The notes under the pieces: generated by a model | What the model saw: the letters and a program-made list of their open reading frames with translations, nothing else | The model's database searches: none | Told to the model about the DNA's origin: nothing | Translations under genes and position numbers: made by a program | Source of the DNA: Puia sp963703355 | Lineage (GTDB): Bacteria; Bacteroidota; Bacteroidia; Chitinophagales; Chitinophagaceae | Direction of reading: 5' to 3' | Length of the DNA stretch: 64,000 nucleotides | NCBI GenBank assembly: GCA_963703355.1 | Contig: OY969813.1 | Span: 3,844,001-3,908,000 of the forward strand | In this document: positions 1-9,548 of the stretch, one piece after another | Numbering within the stretch: the first letter of the stretch is position 1 | How the letters are laid out: the number at the start of each line of letters is the position of its first letter

Positions 1-143
1 GATTTGATACATACGTCAAAATCAACTGTTTATCCGCGTGCTAAACAAACGAGGCGTCATAACGGAATGTTAACAAATTAATTTTAAGGTTCCGTTAAAC
101 CCTGGGCACGAAAACGCATCTCAGTAAAAAAATAATCGTCATT

Positions 144-1160
144 ATGAAAGCAAATCTTATTCGCCGGATGGTCATTGCAATTTGCCTGCTATCCTGCATA
201 TGCATCTACTCCTGTAAGAAGGATAATTCTGCGTCTTCACAGGACACAACAACAACCGATCTAAGCACAACTGCCGATGATCAGTCCATGGTTTCCAACG
301 AATCAGATATTATAAGCAACGATGCGAATACCGCATTGAACGGCCAGTCTGATTTTTCAGGTTCAACCAGCAGTTCAGTTTCGATGAGCGGTAATACAGC
401 TGTTAACAGTGTAGGCGTGGAAGGAAATGCCGGTGTAAACAGCTTATTAAATGTGCATCAGCTTATCTGTGATGCGACTATTACTTACGACACATCGAAC
501 AATCAGCGCGTTATTACCATTGTTTACGATGGAACGAACTGCTCGGGTAACAGAACGCGTTCAGGTAAAGTAATTATAACCCTTCCGTTGGGACAGCATT
601 GGAAAGATGCAGGTGCTACTGCTAATCTGGTAATTGACGAATTGAAGATTACACGCATCCGTGATAGCAAGAGCATCGTAATTAACGGAAACAAAACCTT
701 TACGAATGTAAGTGGTGGACTTTTGGTTAACCTCGCATCTTTACAGACTATCACGCATACAGTTACGGGAACAATGTCAATTGATTTTGACAATGGTACG
801 ACAAGAGCATGGAATGTATCCAAACAGCGGGTGTATACATATGACAATGGTATTGTGTTAACTACAACAGGAACTCATTCCGATGGAACAAATAATGACA
901 TTGCTGAATGGGGTTTAAATCGACTTGGACAATCTTTCCAGAGTTTGATCAGTGCGCCGAAGATATTCCGTCAGGATTGTGATTTCAGATTAACAAGCGG
1001 TCAGAATACGGTAATTACAGATAAGGGAACTTCTGTGATTACTTACGGACTGGATGAAAATGGTAACCCAACTGGTTGTCCTGGTTTAGGAACCTACTAT
1101 TATAAGTTGGTTTGGACCGGAACAAATGGTAAGACCTACACTGTAATCCTGCCTTATTGA
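144..1160 (+). CDS. Putative lipoprotein of unknown function
   Basis: I do not recognise the family. The 338-residue product starts with a basic and hydrophobic signal segment ending in IYSC, with Cys24 as the likely lipidated residue, followed by KKD and a long Ser/Thr/Asn/Asp-rich linker to about residue 90. The rest (about 105-338) is rich in short alternating beta-type segments and contains several cysteines (for example ICDA, TNCSG, QDCDF, GCPG), suggesting a secreted beta-rich domain, perhaps with disulfides. It stands alone and is followed by a clear intrinsic terminator, so it is probably a single-gene transcript. The ATG is preceded by an A-rich stretch as is usual in Bacteroidota. 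A surface or periplasmic lipoprotein is inferred; no enzymatic motif is seen. Confidence 0.8.
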   Translation: MKANLIRRMVIAICLLSCICIYSCKKDNSASSQDTTTTDLSTTADDQSMVSNESDIISNDANTALNGQSDFSGSTSSSVSMSGNTAVNSVGVEGNAGVNSLLNVHQLICDATITYDTSNNQRVITIVYDGTNCSGNRTRSGKVIITLPLGQHWKDAGATANLVIDELKITRIRDSKSIVINGNKTFTNVSGGLLVNLASLQTITHTVTGTMSIDFDNGTTRAWNVSKQRVYTYDNGIVLTTTGTHSDGTNNDIAEWGLNRLGQSFQSLISAPKIFRQDCDFRLTSGQNTVITDKGTSVITYGLDENGNPTGCPGLGTYYYKLVWTGTNGKTYTVILPY

Positions 1161-1180
1161 TCCGTACTTTTTTTCTAATA

Positions 1181-1209
1181 ACCCCTCCAGAGCGCGGAGG
1201 GGTTTTTTT
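1181..1209 (+). terminator. Intrinsic terminator after the first lipoprotein gene
   Basis: The 8-bp arms ACCCCTCC and GGAGGGGT enclose a 7-nt loop and are followed by a run of seven T. It lies 20 nt past the stop codon at 1160. Confidence 0.85.
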
Positions 1210-1224
1210 ATGGGTTAAGAGTCA

Positions 1225-1280
1225 AGTATGGGAGTATGGGGGTATGGGGGTATGGGAGTATTAGGGTATGGGAGTATGGG
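1225..1280 (+). repeat. 8-nt tandem microrepeat array (AGTATGGG type)
   Basis: Seven consecutive octamers are variants of AGTATGGG or GGTATGGG, ending in a T run. The same octamer recurs at 44524-44559 and, inverted, at 44747-44774. The array creates an artificial in-frame N-terminal extension (Gly/Tyr-rich) to the next gene. Confidence 0.8.
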
Positions 1281-1308
1281 GGTTTTTTATTATTTTACAC
1301 ACCCTGTT

Positions 1309-1812
1309 ATGATATCAAAAGCCTCTATCGTCGGATTTTTTACGAAGGGTAAAATAATTTTTGCTTCAGTTGCTGCAGTGATCACATTTTCTATTACACT
1401 TTATAATCAATTTAAATCGGTACCGACAACTGAAATTTCGGGGTTTGTTTCAGCCGATAAAAATACCATTGTTCCCGTAGACGCGGTGGTAAAAATTATC
1501 AGTCCGATTCAAAGTCAAACGGAAACAGATGCCAAGGGTAGATTTAAATTTAAACTTCCCAATATTCAAAGCGATACCTTCCTGCTGATCATCCAGAATA
1601 AAAAAACAAACCTCGAGACCAAACAGGATGAATACATTGACGCCTCCAGTGGAAAGAAAGACATTTTTGTTTTGTTTAATTCCGATCAGGATCTCGCAAA
1701 AGCATATGTTCCACTTGGTAAGAGTAATTCTCCCGAATACGCGAGGAAGAGTCCTTCGGTTATCCGCGCATTACAACAGTTGCATTTTCCGAAAAGAAAG
1801 CCCCACCAGTAA
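1309..1812 (+). CDS. Membrane-anchored protein with a carboxypeptidase-regulatory-like domain
   Basis: The reading frame is open from 1228, but residues before the ATG at 1309 are encoded by an octamer repeat array and read as low-complexity Gly/Tyr, so I start at MISKAS (167 residues). Residues about 12-30 (ITLY and preceding hydrophobics) form one transmembrane segment. The section ISGFVSAD...VPVDAVVKI...TDAKGRFKFKLP looks like the beta-sandwich of the carboxypeptidase D regulatory-like family, which often occurs in envelope proteins. The last 30 residues are basic. It lies 11 nt before the YdjM-like gene and may be co-transcribed. The role is unknown; the extracytoplasmic location of the domain is inferred. 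Confidence 0.6.
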   Translation: MISKASIVGFFTKGKIIFASVAAVITFSITLYNQFKSVPTTEISGFVSADKNTIVPVDAVVKIISPIQSQTETDAKGRFKFKLPNIQSDTFLLIIQNKKTNLETKQDEYIDASSGKKDIFVLFNSDQDLAKAYVPLGKSNSPEYARKSPSVIRALQQLHFPKRKPHQ

Positions 1813-1823
1813 CATTTTTTAAA

Positions 1824-2834
1824 ATGGACAGTCTTACACACATTGCCATAGGAGCATGTATCGGTGATCTTTTTCTCGGAAAGAAATTAGGAAAGAGAGC
1901 CATGTTGTATGGCGCCATTGCAGCCAGTTTACCCGACATCGATTTTATTGCGTCGTTCTGGTTAAACACCACCGATGATCTACTCGCGCACCGTGGGTTC
2001 ACCCATTCCATCTTGTTTGCAGTCATCGCAACAGTTTTGCTGTCTTTGATTTTCCGAAAACCTCATTCTAGCCTCGGCATTCCATTTAAAACATGGGTAT
2101 TGTTTCTGGGGACAGAAATTCTCCTGCATATTTTTTTGGATGCATTTAATGCGTATGGCGTTGGGTGGTTGGAACCCTTTAACCACACAAGAATTTCATT
2201 TCATGTGATATTTGTTGCGGATCCTTTTTTTTCGATATGGCCGGCTTTGGCGTCTGTTTTTTTGCTGCTGATAAAACGAAATCATATCAGAAGAAAAGTT
2301 ATAGCGGTCACCGGACTTTTATTTTCTGCATTGTACCTGATGTACTGCGTGACAAATAAATTAAGGATCGACAACACAACGAGATATTCCCTGATTCATC
2401 AGGAGATTCATTACAAAAGATATTTTGCCACGCCTACATCTTTTAATAACTGGCTCTGGTATGTAGTGGCCGAAACAGATTCGGGTTATGACATAGGATA
2501 CAGGTCTGTTTTTGACAGAAATGACGAAATAAATTTTCAATACTATCCGCGCAATGAGTACCTCCTGTTTCCCTGGAAAGATAAAAAAGATCTGAATGAG
2601 TTGATCCGGTTTTCACAGGGATATTATACTGCTGAACCCTCGGCTGAAGGAATTGTTTTTAATGATCTTCGATTTGGTCAGATCATGGGCTGGCAAAAAA
2701 CGCATGCGTCCTTTGTATTTCATTACTATCTTCAGGATCCTGACGCAAATCATCTGGTTGTTCAAAGAGGAAGGTTTTCTAACTGGAACAAAGAAAATAT
2801 CAAATCATTTATACAAAGAATACGGGGAGATTGA
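1824..2834 (+). CDS. YdjM/DUF457-family inner-membrane metal-dependent hydrolase
   Basis: The 336-residue protein begins MDSLTHIAIG and has the ordered histidine/aspartate motifs of the YdjM (LexA-binding, inner membrane-bound hydrolase) family: His6, LPDID around residues 36-40, and AHRGFTHS with His56 and His61, which are expected metal ligands. Several hydrophobic helices follow between about 60 and 175, and a soluble C-terminal half (about 180-336) with many aromatic residues. In this family the substrate is not generally known. It follows the preceding gene by 11 nt. The C-terminal half is longer than in short YdjM proteins, which fits the longer Bacteroidota members. The family call is strong, the substrate unassigned. 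Confidence 0.85.
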   Translation: MDSLTHIAIGACIGDLFLGKKLGKRAMLYGAIAASLPDIDFIASFWLNTTDDLLAHRGFTHSILFAVIATVLLSLIFRKPHSSLGIPFKTWVLFLGTEILLHIFLDAFNAYGVGWLEPFNHTRISFHVIFVADPFFSIWPALASVFLLLIKRNHIRRKVIAVTGLLFSALYLMYCVTNKLRIDNTTRYSLIHQEIHYKRYFATPTSFNNWLWYVVAETDSGYDIGYRSVFDRNDEINFQYYPRNEYLLFPWKDKKDLNELIRFSQGYYTAEPSAEGIVFNDLRFGQIMGWQKTHASFVFHYYLQDPDANHLVVQRGRFSNWNKENIKSFIQRIRGD

Positions 2835-2845
2835 GCATAGAAGAA

Positions 2846-3772
2846 TCATTTTCTGCGCCGATACATGAGATCATATGTTACGGAAATTGTCTTTCCGGCT
2901 GTGTCCATTACATCCTGATACTGCCTTACAGAGTCCTGATTTATGAAATAAAAAATGAAATTCCCCTTTACCTTTTGACCACCTGGATTTGTGGTTTCAT
3001 ATATAAAATGCATTTTCCCATCTTTAAAAACACCATTATAATATCGTTGTCTGTCACTGGCACCACCTGATCCAATCCAGTTCTGTTCCCAGCTACCAGC
3101 TACCGTGTCATAATAATTAAAACTTTTTCCGTCGTATGCCTGGACAGACGTAAAATTTTCCAAAATGGCACAACCGCCGGCCATAGATTCGACATGACTA
3201 TAGCCCGAAAGTATTTGCGTTCCTGTCCTGTAACAGCTCCAATCTCCGATCCAAAAATCAAAATCTCTGTTTCTGGGTTCTTTACTGCAGGGATATACCA
3301 TTTCATAAATCGTTTTCCTCAGGTCTTTGTATCCGGAAACTGCCCGAAGATTTTTAAAAGCATCCAGACTATCCAGGTCTTTTAAGCTATTGTATCCCAA
3401 ACTGCTTGCTTTCAAAAGATAATCTGTTGCTTTTGTGGTTTCATTTAGTTTAGAATAGACCATTGACATTCTAAGCATTATTATACTTTTCAGCATCCCT
3501 CCCGGCTTGTTTGCCAATGCTGTCTGGTAATTTGAAATTGCTTCCCCGTATAGTTGCAGATTTTGATTGCAAAATCCCAGTTTGTTCCACAACAAACTAT
3601 TTGATGAATCATTTATGAGAAGTTGCCGATAAACTGTCTTAGCTGATGCCCACTCTTTTTTAATAAATAGGGAATCCGCCACATCGGTATTTGCATCGTT
3701 TTGTCCAGATGTGGGTTCAACTACTGCAATAAAAAAAATTACGAATAAGATTAATGCTGGAAAATATTTCAT
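2846..3772 (-). CDS. Secreted TPR protein with a DUF1579-like C-terminal domain
   Basis: The 308-residue product has an N-terminal signal peptide (hydrophobic residues 5-20, then SGQND). Residues about 30-150 contain helical repeats resembling tetratricopeptide units (for example LWNKLGFCNQNLQLYGEAIS). The C-terminal part from about 165, starting FDFWIGDWSCY, has the FDFWIG-W signature seen in DUF1579-like lipocalin-type domains, with beta-strand-rich sequence to the end. It is convergent with the YdjM-like gene, separated by 11 nt. Function is unknown; a periplasmic or secreted binding protein is a reasonable inference. Confidence 0.75.
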   Translation of the reverse strand: MKYFPALILFVIFFIAVVEPTSGQNDANTDVADSLFIKKEWASAKTVYRQLLINDSSNSLLWNKLGFCNQNLQLYGEAISNYQTALANKPGGMLKSIIMLRMSMVYSKLNETTKATDYLLKASSLGYNSLKDLDSLDAFKNLRAVSGYKDLRKTIYEMVYPCSKEPRNRDFDFWIGDWSCYRTGTQILSGYSHVESMAGGCAILENFTSVQAYDGKSFNYYDTVAGSWEQNWIGSGGASDRQRYYNGVFKDGKMHFIYETTNPGGQKVKGNFIFYFINQDSVRQYQDVMDTAGKTISVTYDLMYRRRK

Positions 3773-4132
3773 GGGCTGTTTTGTTGGAAATGAAATTTCT
3801 CATAAAATGGAACGGCATTATTTAATTGTTACAAAAATCCCCCGGCAGGAGGGAGTATACAAAATACTCCTAAAAAAAAATTCCCCCTCGTTCTGCAGAA
3901 AATTAACAGAAACAGATACGGCAGCATATTTTATTTAAAATATTTCTACTGATAATTTATCGATCAGCAAAGGAAAATAATAGTTGAGGGTCTGTTTTTA
4001 ATGCATTGAAAATATCGCGCCAAAACCAGTACAGCAATTTCTGCAATGCTGATGTCTTAACAAATGGAGTTACTTTTTTCGTAGTGATTTTTCTAAAACT
4101 CCATTTCAACGATTAAATGTAAAAGACTACTT
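3773..4132. promoter_or_regulatory. Divergent intergenic region upstream of the susC-like gene
   Basis: These 360 nt separate the minus-strand TPR gene from the plus-strand SusC gene and should hold both promoters. No TAnnTTTG box stands out. An inverted repeat is present close to the susC start: AAATGGAGTT at 4062-4071 and AACTCCATTT at 4097-4106, separated by 25 nt. This could be an operator or a leader hairpin; that is only inference. No additional gene is evident. Confidence 0.35.
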
Positions 4133-7100
4133 ATGCGAAATTTACTTTTCTTATTACTGGTATTCGTGTCGTGCGTTGTGTGTGCACAAAATGAAATGGC
4201 ATCAGGTAAAGTCACCAATTCCAGGGGGGAACCTGTTTCATTTGCAACAGTTACTGTGAAAGGAACAAAGAATTCCGTTGTGGCTGCTGCGGATGGAACT
4301 TTTAAAATACATGCTTCCGCTGGTCAGACACTTGCTATTTCAGCTACATCTTATGCGACTACCGAGATTCACCTGGATCAGTTGATTGGAATTGATGTGG
4401 TTCTTCAACCGGGGTCGTCATCTTTAAGTGAAGTGGTTGTAGTGGCACTTGGTCAAAGTAAAAGCAAAGCAAAAATCGGCTATTCGACGGCTACATTCAA
4501 TACAGATGCCATCAATAAAGTATCGCCTGTTAGTATGATGGATGGCCTTTCGGGTAAAGTCGCAGGTGCTGATATCTCCAATGTGAGTGGAACACCCGGC
4601 GGATCTACCAAAGTAGTTCTTCGGGGATTTGGCGTGATAGGAGGGGGAAATAATCAGCCACTGTATGTAATAGACGGAATTCCACTCAGTGATGCTTCCG
4701 TGAATGTTGGTGGTGCAGGAGGAAACGGACCGGCGCTCACTGATTACGGAAACGGAATGACAGACATTAATCCCAATGATATCGAATCCATAACAGTTCT
4801 AAAAGGAACATCTGCTTCTTCCCTGTATGGTTCTGTGGCGAAAAACGGGGCAATATTAATCACTACAAAAAAAGGTAAAGCTGGAAAACTCGTGGTTGGA
4901 TTGGCAAGTTCTTTCAATGCATCAATCGTAGGTAAATTGCCCGATGAACAAACCGAATTTGGACAAGGTTGGGCAGGTGTGTCTGATCTTGGTCAGAATG
5001 GTAGCTGGGGGCCTGCATTAAATGGGAAAATGACAGCCTGGGGCGCAATTGTTGACAATTCGCAATTGATAAAACCATATGCTTTTCAGAAGAATAGTAT
5101 CCGCGATTTTTATGAAACAGGAATTGAAGCAAACAATACCATCTCTCTTTCGGGTGGTAATGAAAAAACTAATTTTTATTTCTCCTATGGAAATGTTTCC
5201 AGCAATGGTATCCTGCCGGGAGATTATGATAAACTGCAGAGAAATAATTTTAATCTCCGTCTAAACACGACTTTTAATAATCTCACGCTGGGTGTCTCCT
5301 TAAATTATATCAACAGGCATCTGACTACACCGGCGAAATTTTCTCTGGCCGGATTGGGTAATGATTTATTCAACAATATTTTACAGATCCCAGTCGACAT
5401 GCGCATCAAGGATTTCAGTCTGTACACCAATAAATTTTTCAACGTAGATAATTATTTTACACCGTTTGCTGAAAATCCATATTATGATCTTACACAAAAT
5501 GGAAGTGAATCAGGTTCAGACCGCATATTTGGTAAAATAGATTTTACTTATAAATTCGATCAGTCATTGTCGGCTGAGTTCAGAATAGGCGGCGATTTTA
5601 CCAACACGAGCACGGCTATCTGGAATGCAGTGAATGCACCTTCTCCAGGCAGTTGGAATTCTGGAAATAATGTGGACGGATCAGCGAGAGCTCCAGACAT
5701 TGGTTCTTATCAGCAACAGGCCGACTACAACGGATTGATTGATGCAGATTTCATCGTAAAATATACGAAGGACCTGAATTCGAATTTTAATCTGGATGCA
5801 CTTGTCGGAGCGAATTATTATCAATCAAAAACCACCAACCAGACTGCTGCCATACAGGGACTTACCATTCCTTTATTTTATAATTTATCGAATTCAAATA
5901 GTCCGCCAACTTCATCAAATAGTTTATTTGAAAAAAGACTCATAGGTATTTACGCACAGGCAACAGTGGGATATAAGGACCAGCTTTATTTAACGGTTAA
6001 CGCAAGAAACGACTGGTCGAGCACACTGCCAATTGATAACAACAACTTTTTTTATCCGGGCGCCAATCTCTCCTGGCTTGCTTCTCAAACTTTTGACTTG
6101 AGAGGTAGTAAACTATCTTTTTTGAAATTCAGGGTGGCTTATGGAGAAACGGGAGCAGATGCATTGCCTTACCTAATATATCCAACCATTCAGCAGGGTA
6201 ATATCCCATCTACTACCGGAATGCCATATGGATCTATTACATTCCCCATTGCGGGAGTAAACGGATTTACCATTACACCAAATATTGGAAATCCTGACCT
6301 GAAACCGATTATTACCAAAGAGCTGGAGTTGGGTGCCGAAGTCAAATTCTTCGACAATAGAATCGGATTGGATGCGACGGTTTACAATAAAGAAACGGAT
6401 GGTCAGATATTCAACGTTCCCATTTCTCCATCAAGCGGCTATAGCGGATTAATCGAGAATATAGGAGTTGTCAGCAACAAGGGAATAGAAATAACCTTAA
6501 ATGCAACACCGGTGCGCACAAGGGATTTCAACTGGACATTTAATTACACTTTTTCGAAGAATGAAAGTGATGTTGTAAGTCTGTCAAACGGATTGAATAA
6601 AATTCAGATAGGATCTGACGGGCTAACCGGCGGCATGGAATTCGATTTATTCCCTGGAAAACCTGTGGGAATATTTTATAGTCCTGCACCTGTGTATTCT
6701 CCCGATGGAAAAATTGTAGTGGATCCTAATTCAGGATTTCCGGTAGTAAACCCAAACAAAGCAGATATTGGAACTTCCCAGAGAGATTTCACCATGGGCC
6801 TGGTGAATACATTTACATATAAAAACTGGGCGTTTAGTTTTTCTCTCGATTTTAGAAAAGGTGGATATTTCTACAGTTCTACCGCTGATATCACTATGTT
6901 CTCAGGTAATGCCGCTATCACAACATACAACGACCGGAAACCTTTTGTGATACCAAATTCCGTGAATCAAATCACCGACGCGGGCGGTAAACCGGTGTAC
7001 GTGGAAAATACAACTGTAATCCCGGAGAGCAGTTTTGACGCTTATTTCTATACGAACAATAACAAACCACTGGCTTATCCAATGCGTCTGATAGACAAAT

Positions 7101-7351
7101 CTTTCCTTAAACTGAGAGACATCACCCTTTCTTATTCACTACCGGCAAAATGGGCAACCCCCATTCATGCCAGCAGTCTGATGCTTTCAGCTTACGGAAG
7201 GAATTTTTTACTATGGCTCCCCAAAGGGAATGCTTATATAGATCCTGAAGTATCGAATCTGGGCAATGACCTTCAAAGTGAATTCGGAGAATATTCTCCA
7301 ACGGGGCCGACCACCGTTCAGTATGGACTATCACTAAAAGCGAATTTCTAA
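4133..7351 (+). CDS. SusC/RagA-family TonB-linked outer-membrane transporter
   Basis: At 1072 residues it has the SusC architecture: a signal peptide ending near VCAQ (residue 19), a carboxypeptidase-regulatory-like domain (about 22-97, ASGKVTNSRGEPVSFATVTV), a TonB-box-like segment (LSEVVVVALGQ, about 98-108), a plug domain (about 115-240, with VVLRGFGVIG and PLYVIDGIPL) and a long beta-barrel ending in the aromatic-terminated LSLKANF. Family members import oligomers (glycans, peptides or other nutrients) across the outer membrane together with a SusD lipoprotein, using TonB energy. The SusD partner starts 37 nt downstream. No glycoside hydrolase, sensor or anti-sigma factor is adjacent, so the substrate cannot be predicted. 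Confidence 0.95.
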   Translation: MRNLLFLLLVFVSCVVCAQNEMASGKVTNSRGEPVSFATVTVKGTKNSVVAAADGTFKIHASAGQTLAISATSYATTEIHLDQLIGIDVVLQPGSSSLSEVVVVALGQSKSKAKIGYSTATFNTDAINKVSPVSMMDGLSGKVAGADISNVSGTPGGSTKVVLRGFGVIGGGNNQPLYVIDGIPLSDASVNVGGAGGNGPALTDYGNGMTDINPNDIESITVLKGTSASSLYGSVAKNGAILITTKKGKAGKLVVGLASSFNASIVGKLPDEQTEFGQGWAGVSDLGQNGSWGPALNGKMTAWGAIVDNSQLIKPYAFQKNSIRDFYETGIEANNTISLSGGNEKTNFYFSYGNVSSNGILPGDYDKLQRNNFNLRLNTTFNNLTLGVSLNYINRHLTTPAKFSLAGLGNDLFNNILQIPVDMRIKDFSLYTNKFFNVDNYFTPFAENPYYDLTQNGSESGSDRIFGKIDFTYKFDQSLSAEFRIGGDFTNTSTAIWNAVNAPSPGSWNSGNNVDGSARAPDIGSYQQQADYNGLIDADFIVKYTKDLNSNFNLDALVGANYYQSKTTNQTAAIQGLTIPLFYNLSNSNSPPTSSNSLFEKRLIGIYAQATVGYKDQLYLTVNARNDWSSTLPIDNNNFFYPGANLSWLASQTFDLRGSKLSFLKFRVAYGETGADALPYLIYPTIQQGNIPSTTGMPYGSITFPIAGVNGFTITPNIGNPDLKPIITKELELGAEVKFFDNRIGLDATVYNKETDGQIFNVPISPSSGYSGLIENIGVVSNKGIEITLNATPVRTRDFNWTFNYTFSKNESDVVSLSNGLNKIQIGSDGLTGGMEFDLFPGKPVGIFYSPAPVYSPDGKIVVDPNSGFPVVNPNKADIGTSQRDFTMGLVNTFTYKNWAFSFSLDFRKGGYFYSSTADITMFSGNAAITTYNDRKPFVIPNSVNQITDAGGKPVYVENTTVIPESSFDAYFYTNNNKPLAYPMRLIDKSFLKLRDITLSYSLPAKWATPIHASSLMLSAYGRNFLLWLPKGNAYIDPEVSNLGNDLQSEFGEYSPTGPTTVQYGLSLKANF

Positions 7352-7388
7352 AAGAGTAAAACCATTTAAAAATTTCAACCGGCTATCA

Positions 7389-8852
7389 ATGAAATGGAAA
7401 AAAATAACGGGAGCGAGTTTAATTATCAGTTGCTTTTCATTTTTGTCCTGCAAACAGCAATTGAATATTAACCAGGATCCCAATAATCCGTCAACGAGTC
7501 AGGCTACTGAACAATTATTGTTTCCCGCAGCAACTGTTTCTGCTGCTTCGGCAATTGGCGGTGAACTGGCAATCATCGGTATGTTATGGTCTGAATACAC
7601 AACAGAAGATGTTTCTTCTTCGCAGTACCGGAATTTCGACTCTTATAATGTTGTAAGCACCGATTTGAATACGGATTACAATCAATTATATACGGGAGCA
7701 TTGAATGACCTGCAACTAATACTTGAAAAAGCAAAAACCGCCCAGGACTGGAACTATAACCTGATGGCCACTGTGATGAAAGTTTATACATACCAGGTAT
7801 TGGTAGATCTGTATGATCAGGTTCCCTATACAGATGCATTGCAAGGCGCTAGTGATCTGCAGCCTAAGTTTGATAATGGAGATAGTATCTATGAATCATT
7901 GTTGAGTTCTCTCGATTCGGCCCTGAATCAGGATTTCACGGCATCAACAAACTCAACGCCAGGTACCGAGGACTATTTATTTAACGGGGACATGTCACAG
8001 TGGAAAGCATTTGCCAACACATTGAAATTAAAAATGTATCTCAGAATGGTAAATGTGAAACCTGCAGAGGCGCAGGCTGGAATTGAAGCTTTATATAACG
8101 CAAATGCTCAATTCCTGACATCCGATGCAGCAATTACCCAGTGGACTACGGTTCCAAACAAGCAAAATCCTTTTTACGCACAAAATATTTTTGCTTTAAA
8201 TACTCCTTCCAACCTGAAAGCAAGTGTAACGTTTATTACCTGGCTGACTAAAAATAATGATCCACGCATCGTCACCTATTTTGGTACTTCGACGCCCATT
8301 GGAATCGACCAGGGAAACTATCAGAGTAATAATCCGGTTTATAAAACTGCCACAACTTTTGTTCAGCATGCAACAGATCCTGTTCAGTTTATTTCCGGTC
8401 CCGAATCCTATTTTATGCAGGCTGAAGCCAGAGAGAGATATTTCGCGGGCGATCAGGCGCAGTCTTTATATAACGCTGGCGTGCAGGCTGCTTTTGCAGT
8501 GTATGGATTTGATGCGACTAGTTATATAGCACCTGGTGGTGCATACGCATATCCTGTAGGTGGAACACTTGATGATAAAATCGATGCCATCATCACGCAG
8601 AAATGGGCTTCCTTTCCAGGCTCGCATGCGCTGGAGGGATGGCTTGAAAGAAACAGGACGGGATTTCCTAAAACAAGTCCGGTTTATTCCACTGATCCTG
8701 CATATGTACCCGGGCAATTTGTTGTTTCTGCATCATCGGTCATTGGAAATGCATTTCCCAAAAGGATCGTTTTTCCTGACAATGAAAGATCGAGGAATAT
8801 TAATACTCCGGCACAGGTTCCGATTACAACACCGGTTTGGTGGGGACAGTAA
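7389..8852 (+). CDS. SusD/RagB-family nutrient-binding lipoprotein
   Basis: The 487-residue protein carries a lipoprotein signal ending FLSC (Cys21) and then LNINQDPNNPS, characteristic of the SusD-like subgroup with an INxDPN start. The body is alpha-helical with TPR-like segments (for example NYNLMATVMKVYTYQVLVDL and the motif PYTDAL near residue 150), and the C-terminal part has EGWLERNRTGFP and NERSRN, which recur in SusD proteins. It should sit on the outer leaflet as the lid of the SusC barrel encoded just upstream. The arrangement SusC-SusD-lipoprotein-lipoprotein implies one operon from 4133 to about 10028. Confidence 0.93.
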   Translation: MKWKKITGASLIISCFSFLSCKQQLNINQDPNNPSTSQATEQLLFPAATVSAASAIGGELAIIGMLWSEYTTEDVSSSQYRNFDSYNVVSTDLNTDYNQLYTGALNDLQLILEKAKTAQDWNYNLMATVMKVYTYQVLVDLYDQVPYTDALQGASDLQPKFDNGDSIYESLLSSLDSALNQDFTASTNSTPGTEDYLFNGDMSQWKAFANTLKLKMYLRMVNVKPAEAQAGIEALYNANAQFLTSDAAITQWTTVPNKQNPFYAQNIFALNTPSNLKASVTFITWLTKNNDPRIVTYFGTSTPIGIDQGNYQSNNPVYKTATTFVQHATDPVQFISGPESYFMQAEARERYFAGDQAQSLYNAGVQAAFAVYGFDATSYIAPGGAYAYPVGGTLDDKIDAIITQKWASFPGSHALEGWLERNRTGFPKTSPVYSTDPAYVPGQFVVSASSVIGNAFPKRIVFPDNERSRNINTPAQVPITTPVWWGQ

Positions 8853-8875
8853 TTTCTAATATTAAACAAGATATC

Positions 8876-9538
8876 ATGAAGTATATTTTCAGCATTTCCT
8901 TTATCTGTTTATTGATTCTCAGTTACTCCTGTAACAAAGAAACGATCGTTGACACGCCAACACAGGTAGGTATATCCAAAGTTGCATATTACCCCTCCAT
9001 TTCGATCAACGGGCCCAAATTTGTTGCCGTTACCGTTGACTCTGGGTATACAGATCCCGGAGCTACAGCTATGTTGAATGGTGATTCAATTACATACACT
9101 ACCAGTATGACTATCGATGCCAGTACCCCGGCTGGCGTGTACACTATCAATTATACGGCAACTAGTCCTGATGGTTCAAACAGTGATCAGAGAATCGTGG
9201 TTGTTGTTCCTGCATCCGTAGTAACAGACCCGGTAATTATTTCACATGATTATTCAGGAACCTACCTGCGGGCAGCCACGGGTGTTACCAGCACCTGGAC
9301 AAAAATCTATACGGGCGTATATACGGTTGAAAATCCGGGTGGTTCGTCCGGTGTTGGTCTTTTAGTAGTTGCCACTAATTATTCTGCAAACAACATACAA
9401 ATACCTGTGCAGAACAGTCCTTATTTCGGAGGTGTGGTCAGCAGTTCTGAAACCACGTATGATCCGTCAGGTACCTATACATGGATTTATTATGCACCGG
9501 GTTATGGAACCGGACCAAGAACATTTGCAAAGCAATAA
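8876..9538 (+). CDS. SusCD-associated lipoprotein with an Ig-like (DUF5011/DUF5012-type) domain
   Basis: An upstream in-frame start at 8837 would overlap susD; the ATG at 8876 gives a proper signal peptide, MKYIFS...LSYSC with Cys19 lipidated, so I use it (220 residues). Residues about 38-110 contain VDSGYTDPGATAML and PAGVYTINYTATSPDG, the hallmark of the bacterial Ig-like DUF5011 repeat found in surface-exposed proteins. The C-terminal half is beta-rich and aromatic (TWTKIYTGVYTV, YTWIYYAPG), resembling the second domain of the BT_2262-type DUF5012 family. It follows SusD by 23 nt and probably forms part of the surface nutrient-binding complex. Confidence 0.75.
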   Translation: MKYIFSISFICLLILSYSCNKETIVDTPTQVGISKVAYYPSISINGPKFVAVTVDSGYTDPGATAMLNGDSITYTTSMTIDASTPAGVYTINYTATSPDGSNSDQRIVVVVPASVVTDPVIISHDYSGTYLRAATGVTSTWTKIYTGVYTVENPGGSSGVGLLVVATNYSANNIQIPVQNSPYFGGVVSSSETTYDPSGTYTWIYYAPGYGTGPRTFAKQ

Positions 9539-9548
9539 AACGTATTAT

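Noticed and set aside
1228..1308. N-terminal Gly/Tyr-rich extension of the 1309 gene
   Set aside because: It is encoded by an octamer repeat array and precedes a proper start; no real protein sequence would match the repeat so exactly.
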